DNA of 64,000 bases from Bacteroidales bacterium (GTDB taxonomy: Bacteria; Bacteroidota; Bacteroidia; Bacteroidales; JAFGXI01): NCBI GenBank assembly GCA_016936665.1, contig JAFGXI010000009.1:150648-214647 (forward strand), given 5' to 3'. Made by a program: the position numbers and the translations under genes. This document shows positions 9,397 through 17,373 of the stretch, piece after piece. Below the pieces are notes generated by a model that was not told the DNA's origin, searched no databases, and saw only the letters and a program-made list of their open reading frames with translations. Within the stretch, counting starts at the first letter, position 1. Each line of letters begins with the position of its first letter.

Positions 9397-9846
9397 TTAT
9401 TTAAAATTAGGTATCTCCTCCAATAATTCGAAGGTCTTTTTATTTAAATCGACTTTTGCAAATACGTGCTGAAACCCATTGCTAATAAGCAGGTTTGGAG
9501 CTTGTAACTGATAATTGTAGGTTAAAATCTGATCGAAAACTTTTTGAGAAATCGGAACATTCGGAGCCTTGCATTCAATTAAAGTATGTAGCTGTTGTTG
9601 TTGGTCGTATGCTAAAGCATCGTAACGCCTTTTTAAACCATTTATATTAATCTCTTTTTCTACGGCCAACCAACCCATTGGGTAATTCTTATGCTCAACT
9701 AAGTATGCTAATAAATTCTGACGCACCCACTCTTCCGGAGTTAAAACGACTGGCTTTTTACGGAAACGATCAAATATTTTAACTTTCCCAAGTTCTTGAG
9801 AAAAACTAAAATTTTGACTCGGTAAATTGAGTTTTGGCATCATCAT
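9397..9846 (-). CDS. Stand-alone HsdR N-terminal-like PD-(D/E)XK domain protein
   Basis: A 149-residue protein resembling the N-terminal nuclease-fold domain of type I restriction subunit HsdR (HSDR_N_2 family). The core reads RYDALAY followed by LIECKAP about 14 residues later, matching the D...ExK arrangement of PD-(D/E)XK nucleases. No helicase, methylase or specificity gene is nearby, so it is not part of a restriction system here. Such orphan proteins are common in Bacteroidota and their role is not established. Three consecutive ATG codons begin the gene; any could be the start. Confidence 0.8.
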   Translation of the reverse strand: MMMPKLNLPSQNFSFSQELGKVKIFDRFRKKPVVLTPEEWVRQNLLAYLVEHKNYPMGWLAVEKEININGLKRRYDALAYDQQQQLHTLIECKAPNVPISQKVFDQILTYNYQLQAPNLLISNGFQHVFAKVDLNKKTFELLEEIPNFK

Positions 9847-9850
9847 TTTT

Positions 9851-9886
9851 CAAAAATAAAAAAAGCTCGGCGAATAAAGCCGAGCT
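9851..9886 (-). terminator. Rho-independent terminator of metK
   Basis: A perfect 8-bp stem AGCTCGGC / GCCGAGCT (9864-9871 with 9879-9886) has a 7-nt loop. On the minus strand it is followed by an interrupted T-tract covering 9863 down to 9852. It lies 23 bases beyond the metK stop. Confidence 0.88.
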
Positions 9887-9909
9887 ATATACAATAACTT
9901 CTTCGAAGA

Positions 9910-11181
9910 TTACAATTTGAAGGCTACTTTTACTTGGTCTACATAATCTAATTTTTCCCAAGTAAATAATTCTACTTCTTTAGTAACTTGTCCGCTATAC
10001 GGTGAGCTAAAACTTTTGGTGATGTTTCTTGGTTCTCTTCCCATATGTCCGTATGCTGCTGTTTCTTCGTATATAGGATTTCTTAATTTCAATCTACTTT
10101 CAATAGCCGCCGGCTTAAGGTCGAAAACAGTTTTCATAACTTTTGCTATTTCGCCATTACTCATGTTTACTTTAGAAGTCCCATAGGTTTCCACAAACAC
10201 GCCTACCGGCTCAGCAACACCAATTGCATACGATAATTGAACTAACATCTCGTCAGCTACACCGGCTGCCACCATATTTTTTGCTATATGACGTGCTGCA
10301 TATGCGGCAGAGCGGTCAACTTTACTAGGGTCTTTACCCGAGAAAGCACCTCCTCCGTGAGCTCCTTTACCTCCATAAGTATCAACAATAATTTTACGAC
10401 CCGTTAATCCTGTATCGCCATGAGGACCACCAATTACAAATTTGCCGGTTGGGTTAATATGGTATGTAATATCGTTGTTAAATAAAGCACGTATATTTTC
10501 TGCTTCAATTTTAGAAATAACTCTCGGCATTAAAATATCCAACACATCTTTACGAATTTTAGCCAACATTTCATCGTCATTGTCCATAAACTGATCGTGT
10601 TGTGTAGAAACAACAATAGTATCGATGCGCTGTGGCACGTTGTCGTCTGAGTATTCGATGGTAACTTGCGATTTTGAATCCGGAGCAAGATAAGTCATAT
10701 GTTGACCTTCTCTGCGGACTGCTGCTAATTCTAATAAAATTAAGTGCGACAATTGTAAAGGTAATGGCATGTAATCGTTGGTTTCGTTTGTTGCGTAGCC
10801 AAACATCATACCTTGATCGCCTGCGCCTTGCTCTTTTTTCTCGTTGTTCGAGTTTTCCGAATCCACACCGCGATTGATGTCGTCCGATTGTTCGTGAATT
10901 GCCGATAAAATACCACAAGAATCACCATCGAATTTGTAAGAAGATTTGGTATAACCAATTCTATTGATAACTCGACGTACTGTTTCCTGTATATCGACAT
11001 ATGCTTTCGATTTAACTTCGCCTGCCACAACCACTTGACCAGTTGTAACTAAGGTTTCGCAAGCTACTTTAGAAGAAGGATCGTAAGCTAAAAATTCATC
11101 TAAAATTGCATCTGAAATTTGATCTGAAACTTTATCGGGATGTCCTTCCGATACGGATTCTGAAGTAAATAAATAACTCAT
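9910..11181 (-). CDS. metK: S-adenosylmethionine synthetase
   Basis: Makes S-adenosylmethionine from methionine and ATP in the cytoplasm. The N-terminal [13 protein letters not shown] motif, the [12 protein letters not shown] loop and the [13 protein letters not shown] phosphate-binding segment are all intact. The 423-residue length is longer than the E. coli enzyme (about 384) but usual for Bacteroidota. It is monocistronic: its own promoter and a riboswitch-like leader lie upstream and a strong terminator lies downstream. Regulation by its product SAM is suggested by that leader. Confidence 0.98.
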   Translation of the reverse strand: MSYLFTSESVSEGHPDKVSDQISDAILDEFLAYDPSSKVACETLVTTGQVVVAGEVKSKAYVDIQETVRRVINRIGYTKSSYKFDGDSCGILSAIHEQSDDINRGVDSENSNNEKKEQGAGDQGMMFGYATNETNDYMPLPLQLSHLILLELAAVRREGQHMTYLAPDSKSQVTIEYSDDNVPQRIDTIVVSTQHDQFMDNDDEMLAKIRKDVLDILMPRVISKIEAENIRALFNNDITYHINPTGKFVIGGPHGDTGLTGRKIIVDTYGGKGAHGGGAFSGKDPSKVDRSAAYAARHIAKNMVAAGVADEMLVQLSYAIGVAEPVGVFVETYGTSKVNMSNGEIAKVMKTVFDLKPAAIESRLKLRNPIYEETAAYGHMGREPRNITKSFSSPYSGQVTKEVELFTWEKLDYVDQVKVAFKL

Positions 11182-11288
11182 TATTTAATTGTATTTAATT
11201 AGTAAAATTTAATGAGATTTGTGCAGATGCCGATCCGGAAAAGTGTCGTTTTAGCATTTTTTCGAGTGGTTGCAAGCAGCACAAATCT
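11177..11288 (-). promoter_or_regulatory. Candidate expression platform of the metK leader (mutually exclusive pairings)
   Basis: On the minus strand, AGATTTGTGC (11288-11279), which includes the conserved aptamer loop, is perfectly complementary over 10 bp to GCACAAATCT (11224-11215) downstream. The next segment CTCATTA (11216-11210) is complementary over 7 bp to TAATGAG (11183-11177), which contains the metK ATG. The two helices share two bases and cannot fully coexist. A reasonable reading is that without SAM the aptamer loop pairs downstream and leaves the start codon open, while SAM binding frees the segment that masks the start. The pairings are seen; the mechanism is inferred. Confidence 0.5.
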
Positions 11289-11295
11289 GTCCACT
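11243..11295 (-). promoter_or_regulatory. SAM-II-type (SAM_alpha) riboswitch aptamer upstream of metK
   Basis: Read on the minus strand, AGTGG (11295-11291) pairs with CCACT (11269-11265) as stem P1. The loop begins with the conserved GATTTG and ends in CTTGCAA. A tail with A-rich CGAAAAAAT and GCTAAAA (11256-11250) follows. This order and spacing match what I recall of the SAM-II pseudoknot consensus (UGAUUU...UUGCAA, P1, AUAAA, GCUAAAA). It sits about 70 bases upstream of metK, just after a promoter box, as expected for a transcript-leading aptamer. The family was described mainly from alphaproteobacteria. Confidence 0.75.
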
Positions 11296-11299
11296 GCCA

Positions 11300-11307
11300 C
11301 AAAATTA
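11300..11307 (-). promoter_or_regulatory. -7 promoter box of metK
   Basis: The minus strand reads TAATTTTG, a TAnnTTTG match. Transcription would start near 11294-11297, right at the first base-paired stem of the riboswitch-like leader, giving a 5' UTR of about 115 bases. Confidence 0.55.
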
Positions 11308-11423
11308 TAAAATTCTTTGATATCGACCATATTATTTAGATTAATTCCACTTAATTTTACCCAAGCGAACTATTTTCTTTTATAATCGTTAATAATAGTT
11401 CGATTAACAATAACTAAGAAAGC

Positions 11424-12926
11424 ATGAAACTTTTCACCGCAGACTCTGTACGCCAGGCAGATGCCTTTACAATTCTAAACGAACCAATCAGCTCTATTGA
11501 TCTAATGGAACGTGCCGCTACAGAAGCTTATTTGCGCATTCTCAAATTGATTAAAAAAGAAGATAAAATTTTAGTTCTAGTTGGCCCTGGTAATAATGGT
11601 GGCGATGGACTAGTCGTTGCCAGACTCTTATTAGAAAATAGGTTTAATGTCGATGTTATTGATGTCGGAATTAGCGAGAATTATACCCCTGATTTTCAAA
11701 TTAATCGAGATCGATTAGAAAACATGAAATCCTCTTCGATTGAACAGTATCGAATTGGCAGCGACATACTGTCTGACTATACAGTAATAGTTGATGCAAT
11801 GCTGGGCTCCGGCCTAAGCCGACCCATCGAAGGTATGCTTGCCCAGATTGTACACGAAGTCAATCGATCTGAAAAGCGAGTAATAGCCATCGATATTCCA
11901 ACGGGTTTGATGGGCGAGAATAATGCTGAGAATGTTCGGGAAAATATTGTTAAAGCCGAATATACTCTAACATTCCAATTTCCCAAACTATCTTTTTTAT
12001 TACCTGAAAACGAAGCCTTTGTCGGACAATTTATCACTTTGAATATTGGCATTCATGAAGACTACATCGAGCAAACCCAGACCCAATACTTTCTTACAGA
12101 AAAACAAGATCTCGATCTTCAGTTTTTAAAGCGTAAATCGTTCTCACACAAAGGAACTTATGGACACGCATTGATTTATGCCGGAAGCGAAGGTAAGATG
12201 GGGGCTTCAATTTTGGCAACAGAAGCCTGCTTAAGATCTGGCATTGGGTTAACTACAGCATTATTATCAGTGAGTAATAATTTCATCATGCAAACGGCAC
12301 TGCCCGAAGCAATGACTTTTATTTTCAACGAAGAAGACCAAATACAAATACCCGATTTGTCGGTATTTTCGACCATTGGGCTCGGCCCCGGTATTGGCAA
12401 AACAACAATTGCTTTAGAGCTACTTACAAAACTCCTAGAAGATTTCAGTCAACCAATGGTTTTCGACGCCGATGCTATTAATTTAATTGCAGAACATCCT
12501 AAGCTTTTAAAGAAGATTCCTAAACATTCGATTTTCACACCTCACCCTAAAGAATTAGAGCGACTAATCGGTAAAAGTCCGGATCATTATACAAGGTTAT
12601 TTCAGACAGCTGAATTTGCTAAAAAGTTCGAGGTTTATATGCTAATTAAAGGGGCTTATTCTGTTGTCATTACTCCAAACGGCACTTTTCATTTCAACAG
12701 CACCGGAAATCCCGGTATGGCTACAGCAGGAAGTGGGGATGTTTTAACTGGCATAGTTACAGGATTATTGGCACAAGGTTTAAGTCCATTTAATGCGCTT
12801 AGAACTGGTGTTTTTGTGCATGGTTTGGCCGGCGATTTAGCTAAAAAGAAAAAAGGAGAATTATCGCTAATTGCATCAGACATTGTAGATGCACTAGGCC
12901 ATGCATTTGTAAAACTTAAAAATTAA
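11424..12926 (+). CDS. nnr: Bifunctional NAD(P)HX epimerase / ADP-dependent NAD(P)HX dehydratase
   Basis: Repairs hydrated NADH and NADPH. The N-terminal half (about 1-215, YjeF_N/NnrE fold) epimerises the R and S forms, and the C-terminal ribokinase-like half (about 235-500, NnrD) dehydrates the S form using ADP. GPGNNGGDG near residue 54 marks the epimerase, and GNPGMATAGSGDVLTG near 430 marks the kinase-fold active site. The fused 500-residue form is standard in bacteria. It begins a plus-strand run with the ArsC-like gene, which starts seven bases after its stop. Confidence 0.96.
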   Translation: MKLFTADSVRQADAFTILNEPISSIDLMERAATEAYLRILKLIKKEDKILVLVGPGNNGGDGLVVARLLLENRFNVDVIDVGISENYTPDFQINRDRLENMKSSSIEQYRIGSDILSDYTVIVDAMLGSGLSRPIEGMLAQIVHEVNRSEKRVIAIDIPTGLMGENNAENVRENIVKAEYTLTFQFPKLSFLLPENEAFVGQFITLNIGIHEDYIEQTQTQYFLTEKQDLDLQFLKRKSFSHKGTYGHALIYAGSEGKMGASILATEACLRSGIGLTTALLSVSNNFIMQTALPEAMTFIFNEEDQIQIPDLSVFSTIGLGPGIGKTTIALELLTKLLEDFSQPMVFDADAINLIAEHPKLLKKIPKHSIFTPHPKELERLIGKSPDHYTRLFQTAEFAKKFEVYMLIKGAYSVVITPNGTFHFNSTGNPGMATAGSGDVLTGIVTGLLAQGLSPFNALRTGVFVHGLAGDLAKKKKGELSLIASDIVDALGHAFVKLKN

Positions 12927-12933
12927 AATAAAA

Positions 12934-13350
12934 GTGAATATACTCATTTTATGCACCGGAAATTCTTGCAGAAGTCAGATGGCTGCAGGGTTTCTCAGAC
13001 ACTGGACGCCTTCGTGGCAAATAGACTCTGCCGGAACATTCCCCGCTGAAGAAGTACATCCCTTGGCTATTCAAGTTATGAAAGAAAGTGGGATCGACAT
13101 CAGTCGAGAAACCCCTCTAAATGTAGCTCAATTCTTAAAAACCAGCTACGATTATGTAATTACTGTTTGCGACGAGGCCAACGAAAGCTGCCCTATATTT
13201 TCCGGCTCTGTTAAACAACGTTTGCATATTGGTTTCGAAGATCCGGCAAAAGCTGTTGGTAGTGCTGATTTTATATTATCGGAATTTCGACGTATCAGCC
13301 AAGCAATAGAATCCAGATTTTATGCATTGTTCAAGTCGGAATTAGTGTAA
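12934..13350 (+). CDS. ArsC-type arsenate reductase / low-molecular-weight phosphatase family protein
   Basis: A 138-residue low-molecular-weight protein tyrosine phosphatase fold protein. The P-loop CTGNSCR gives nucleophile Cys7 and Arg13. Two further cysteines, Cys79 and Cys86 in VCDEANESCP, match the redox relay of thioredoxin-coupled arsenate reductases, so arsenate reduction is the best guess. No ars operon genes (arsB, acr3, arsR) are nearby, so a phosphatase or general stress role is possible. The start is GTG. It follows nnr by seven bases and precedes the reductase gene by 21. Confidence 0.85.
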   Translation: MNILILCTGNSCRSQMAAGFLRHWTPSWQIDSAGTFPAEEVHPLAIQVMKESGIDISRETPLNVAQFLKTSYDYVITVCDEANESCPIFSGSVKQRLHIGFEDPAKAVGSADFILSEFRRISQAIESRFYALFKSELV

Positions 13351-13371
13351 ACATCAATATAAAAAAAACGA

Positions 13372-14421
13372 ATGAAAAGTATCGATCCTAAAAGTCCAAT
13401 TCTAGTTACTGGAGCAAGTGGTTACCTTGCCGGCTGGATTTGTAAAAAATTACTTGAGCAAGGTTACACGGTTCATGCGGCTATTCGCAACCCGGAGGAT
13501 GTTTCTAAAACCCAAACATTAAATAAGATTGCACAAAACAGTTCTGGTCAGATTCGTTGGTTTAAAAGCGATTTACTTGTTGAGTCGTCGTACCTAGAAA
13601 CTATGGAAGGATGCGAATTGGTATTTCATACCGCATCACCATTCATTAATAAAGTAAAAAACCCGCAACGCGACTTAATAGATCCTGCTGTAAAAGGGAC
13701 TTCAAATGTGCTCAGATCTGCCAATGCAAGTGCAAGTGTAAAAAGGGTAGTACTTACCAGCAGTGTAGCAGCTGTAATGGGCGACACTAAAGATTTGAAG
13801 ACTATAGATGGTGGAGTAGCCGATGAAACGCATTGGAATTTTAGCTCCAATATACGTCACCAAGCCTATAGCTTTTCGAAAACACTAGCCGAAAAAAAAG
13901 CATGGGAAATGGTTGAACAACAATCGAAGTGGGATTTAGTAGTTATCAATCCTACACTAATTCTTGGTCCGGGCATTCAGGCCAGTGCTAGTTCAGAAAG
14001 CTTTAAAATAATGAAGCAAATTGGGGATGGAACCGCCAAATGGGGCGCTCCGGGTTTAGATTTAGCTTTGGTCGATGTTCGCGATGTAGCCGATGCACAC
14101 ATTAAAGCAGGCTTTAATCCTTCGGCAAAAGGACGACACATAATATCGGCAGATCATAAGACAATACTAGAAATATCACGCATTTTATATCAGCGTTATC
14201 ATAATCAATACCATTTGCCTAAAACGGAACTCCCTAAATGGGTAGCTTGGTTGGTCGGCCCATTATTCGGTTTAAAGCGAAAAATGGTTAGCCGCAACTT
14301 TGGTTACCCTTGGTTAGTGAATAACCAAAAAAGCATCGATGTTCTTAATCTAAAATACCGTCCTATCGAAACGACCATAAAGGAGCATTTTCAACAAATG
14401 ATTGAAGAGAAAATGATCTAA
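13372..14421 (+). CDS. NAD(P)-dependent short-chain reductase/epimerase (dihydroflavonol-4-reductase-like aldehyde reductase)
   Basis: An extended short-chain dehydrogenase of 349 residues. The Rossmann motif GASGYLAG lies near residue 15, and the catalytic pair is in YSFSK, with an upstream TSS. The overall pattern resembles plant dihydroflavonol/cinnamoyl-CoA reductases and bacterial aldehyde reductases of the same subfamily, so the substrate is probably an aldehyde or ketone; which one is not clear. It ends 17 bases before the convergent end of the pigment operon on the other strand. A link to that operon is possible but not shown. Confidence 0.82.
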   Translation: MKSIDPKSPILVTGASGYLAGWICKKLLEQGYTVHAAIRNPEDVSKTQTLNKIAQNSSGQIRWFKSDLLVESSYLETMEGCELVFHTASPFINKVKNPQRDLIDPAVKGTSNVLRSANASASVKRVVLTSSVAAVMGDTKDLKTIDGGVADETHWNFSSNIRHQAYSFSKTLAEKKAWEMVEQQSKWDLVVINPTLILGPGIQASASSESFKIMKQIGDGTAKWGAPGLDLALVDVRDVADAHIKAGFNPSAKGRHIISADHKTILEISRILYQRYHNQYHLPKTELPKWVAWLVGPLFGLKRKMVSRNFGYPWLVNNQKSIDVLNLKYRPIETTIKEHFQQMIEEKMI

Positions 14422-14438
14422 GTCTGATTCAAATTTTG

Positions 14439-15260
14439 TTACTTATTTTTTCCTTGCGTCAGTCCCGGATCGAGCACAAAATTTTGCTGAACAGGCTCTA
14501 CTTTAATTGCTTCCGACACTATAAAAGTATCGTTCCAGATAATTTGCATAGTTGCAAATTGCATATCGGCAATTTTACCCGGAATATGAAAAATAGCGTT
14601 GAAACTAAGAGATTCTCCTTTGAGTAAAAGTTGATCTTTAACTTTTTTATCGTCGTTAGCATATACTATATTTTCTTTTCCATCGATAGTAACCGATAAT
14701 TTGGAGGCATTCACAATAGCTACCTTGTCGCCGGTATAAGTGCATTCGAACTTTGCTACTGTTTCTGCTGTTGTTTTTTTAAGTTTAAGTAATTTTATTA
14801 TAAAATCGCCCACTTGAATCTCGTTTTGAGATGCCGGTAATTGAAATTGTTCTATCCTTATAACTTTACCCTCGCTAGGCACTCTATATAAACCATCGAT
14901 TAAAAGCGTAAATTTTTCATTTATAAATTGATTGCTCCCTTCTGCTTTTATTGTTTTCTTTTTTGATTGATGTGGATTAATATACACGATTTTTGATTCT
15001 GCCGAATATTTACCAAAATCGAAAGAATAGCTTGTTTCTTCTGTTTTGTATATCAGGTAATCGTTGCTATTGTTCTGTATCTCTATAGCCATTTTTACAA
15101 ACGTCATTCTGGAAACGATATCCTGAAAGCTTATAGAATAATCTTTCTCTTCGATCCTTTCCGGAATTTTATAGTAATTTGTCCATTTGGGGTCTTGTGC
15201 TAAACTATTTAAAGAAAAAAGACTTAGAAGGCTTAACAGCATAAAATAAAAGTGCTTCAT
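14439..15260 (-). CDS. Secreted protein of unknown function downstream of the pigment operon
   Basis: A 273-residue exported protein: signal peptide about 1-21 ending in LAQ, then a soluble, beta-rich, lysine-rich mature part without cysteine pairs or recognised motifs. I cannot assign a family. It follows the DarA-like gene on the same strand after a 72-base gap, so it may or may not belong to the operon. A periplasmic role linked to the aryl lipid is possible only by position. Confidence 0.55.
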   Translation of the reverse strand: MKHFYFMLLSLLSLFSLNSLAQDPKWTNYYKIPERIEEKDYSISFQDIVSRMTFVKMAIEIQNNSNDYLIYKTEETSYSFDFGKYSAESKIVYINPHQSKKKTIKAEGSNQFINEKFTLLIDGLYRVPSEGKVIRIEQFQLPASQNEIQVGDFIIKLLKLKKTTAETVAKFECTYTGDKVAIVNASKLSVTIDGKENIVYANDDKKVKDQLLLKGESLSFNAIFHIPGKIADMQFATMQIIWNDTFIVSEAIKVEPVQQNFVLDPGLTQGKNK

Positions 15261-15332
15261 AACTAAATAATTTTAATTTGTAATTAATTTTTAAGTTTAA
15301 GTAATTTACTTTTCTATTCCTCTTAAATCAAT

Positions 15333-16244
15333 CTAATGCATTAAAGCTATGTTTCGAATATGTTTTCTGGCAAACGGGAAAAACAGAAAGTTAATTATCC
15401 AGAAAACCAACGAGGCAATTGGCGATAATATAAATATCATAAAAAGAAGATAGTATTTAAAAATGCGGATGAGAGGCAAACGATTTGTGTCTCCGGCTTG
15501 ACCTTTTTTCAATATCATTTTTGCCCATACACCAAATATACGGTGACCATTGGTTTCAATTGTTTTCAAAACAAAATTAATATCTACTGCTCCGGCATTT
15601 ACCAAGTTGCTCTGCAAAGAAGCCCAATTTTCGCTTTTAAGCGCATTCAATATTAAGTCTCCATATTTGTACGATTGCTCTATTCTAGCTAATGGTACTC
15701 CCGAGCGAGGCCAGATGCCATTAGGACCTTGTTTCCCTTCGATCAGCCACTTAATAACAGTGATAACACTAACTAAATTATTTGCAGGATCGGTAAGCAC
15801 AAGGTTCCCAACATGAGATGCCCCCAAAACTTTTAGTCGCTGTGTTATGCTGTAATGAGCCTGTACCCACATATTACGAACACCTAAAACGGTAACCACC
15901 GGACGTCCTCTCATAATTTGCATAATGGTTGGATCGTGTAAAGCACTCCATGCCGGAATAGATGGAGATAGGTACCATACTTGATAAGCAAATATTATTA
16001 AATCGTAGTGCTTATTGGCTTCTATATCCATACTTTGCATAGGACAAGTAATTCCGAAACGTGATTCAGGAAAAGCATCAAAAAAAGCATCGGAACTCCA
16101 AGGGAAAGGATAATCTGTTTTTGGTTGATATTTGGCGAAATCGACCTGTACTTGGTCGCAAGCCAATAATGGCTTTGCTACAGCATCTACAATATTTTTT
16201 AATTGCCCAGATTGTGAATAATATAAGACCAGTACGGATTTCAA
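15333..16244 (-). CDS. DarA-like dialkylresorcinol/flexirubin biosynthesis protein (flavodoxin fold)
   Basis: The N-terminus VLYYSQSGQL matches the FMN-binding loop of flavodoxin-fold proteins, and the chain resembles proteins annotated in flexirubin clusters as dialkylresorcinol condensing enzyme DarA. In characterised pathways DarA works with the ketosynthase DarB to make the resorcinol ring. Here a hydrophobic hairpin near residues 262-297 would tether it to the membrane. The start is TTG, 11 bases after the methyltransferase stop. No DarB-type ketosynthase is in the window, so whether it makes a resorcinol here is open. Confidence 0.72.
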   Translation of the reverse strand: MKSVLVLYYSQSGQLKNIVDAVAKPLLACDQVQVDFAKYQPKTDYPFPWSSDAFFDAFPESRFGITCPMQSMDIEANKHYDLIIFAYQVWYLSPSIPAWSALHDPTIMQIMRGRPVVTVLGVRNMWVQAHYSITQRLKVLGASHVGNLVLTDPANNLVSVITVIKWLIEGKQGPNGIWPRSGVPLARIEQSYKYGDLILNALKSENWASLQSNLVNAGAVDINFVLKTIETNGHRIFGVWAKMILKKGQAGDTNRLPLIRIFKYYLLFMIFILSPIASLVFWIINFLFFPFARKHIRNIALMH

Positions 16245-16255
16245 GAAATTCAGAT

Positions 16256-17344
16256 TTATTTAATCTTGCGGAATTTTGGTTCGCAAATCATCAAAGTATG
16301 ACTAATTCCAACATTATGATAAGTTTCTACGACTTGCATTCCTGCTTTATCGAGCAGTTCGCGCATATCGTCGGAATGATACATTCGGCTATTACCATTA
16401 GCAACACAAGTAAAATACAAGGAGGTAGCGTGTAAACTATAGGTTGAGGCTTCGTATTTCTGATCGTCCCAATATGTTTCTAAGATATACAACTTTCCAT
16501 TTTCGTTTAAAGCATCTTTGGCTCTTAAAATTAAGCCTAATATATCTTCCTCGCCAAAGCAATCTAAAAACTGACTCATCCAAACGATATCGAAACCTTT
16601 AGGAAAAGGTATTTCATGTTTGAGTAAATCCATAGCATGGCCTTTGACTCGATCTTTGAATCCTAATTTTTCTGCATTTTCGAAAGCTTCTTTCAACTGC
16701 CCGGGATGATCTAAGATAGTCATCTCAACCTCTGGGTTATGAGCCACACATTGCAAAGACCATTTTCCGGTATTACCACCAACATCGAGGATTTTCTTAG
16801 GTGATTTTTTAAACACAATCTCCAACAGGTCAGGGAAAGCATTATCGGAATAATAATGATCGAAACCAAACCAGCTTTTTCTAAATTGATCCGGCATTTC
16901 TGCTAATGCTTCGTAAACCGTAGCCCATCGGTCGCCAAACACACGATGCAAACCTTCCGGTTTGCTATTTTTAATCGATTCTTGTAAATACATGAAAGCT
17001 TCGTAATTCACATCCTGCGTAAAATCCATGTTGGCTTTGGTAAGCGGATCGCTTTGTAAAAAGAAGCCTGTTTTGGTTAATTTAAATACATCATCTTCTA
17101 AATAAACGAGTTCTAAACTTAAACCTGCTTCGAGTAGAACAGTTGCTCCATATCTTGAGATTCCTATTTTTTCGGCCACTTCTGAAGAAGTAAAACCATT
17201 TTTATTTTCGAGTAATAATTTTAATATGCCAAAATCTCTGAGTGCTCTGGCTGCTTGAAACATCATTGGAGCCCAAGCTATTTTCTGGGCATCTAATTTT
17301 GCTGTCAAAGCGTGTTTGTTATCGTTTCCGTAATTTCGTTTCAT
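16256..17344 (-). CDS. SAM-dependent O-methyltransferase (dimerisation plus methyltransferase_2 type)
   Basis: A 362-residue methyltransferase with an N-terminal winged-helix dimerisation region (about 20-100), where substrate specificity usually lies, and a C-terminal class I SAM fold. DVGGNTG at 187-193 is the SAM-binding motif I; a later acidic motif and an LETYW segment follow the family pattern. Relatives methylate phenolic or polyketide hydroxyls. Its position between the acyltransferase and the DarA-like gene suggests it methylates the aryl head group of the pigment; that is inference. Confidence 0.85.
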   Translation of the reverse strand: MKRNYGNDNKHALTAKLDAQKIAWAPMMFQAARALRDFGILKLLLENKNGFTSSEVAEKIGISRYGATVLLEAGLSLELVYLEDDVFKLTKTGFFLQSDPLTKANMDFTQDVNYEAFMYLQESIKNSKPEGLHRVFGDRWATVYEALAEMPDQFRKSWFGFDHYYSDNAFPDLLEIVFKKSPKKILDVGGNTGKWSLQCVAHNPEVEMTILDHPGQLKEAFENAEKLGFKDRVKGHAMDLLKHEIPFPKGFDIVWMSQFLDCFGEEDILGLILRAKDALNENGKLYILETYWDDQKYEASTYSLHATSLYFTCVANGNSRMYHSDDMRELLDKAGMQVVETYHNVGISHTLMICEPKFRKIK

Positions 17345-17373
17345 GTGTAATAGATTTATTAATTAGGTTTAGC

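Noticed and set aside
12934..13350. Arsenic-resistance island
   Set aside because: Only the ArsC-like gene is present; there is no arsR, arsB or acr3, so a dedicated operon is not supported.
16061..16435. Plus-strand open frame of 124 codons across the DarA-like/methyltransferase junction
   Set aside because: It is antisense to two clearly coding genes and matches no recognisable protein pattern.
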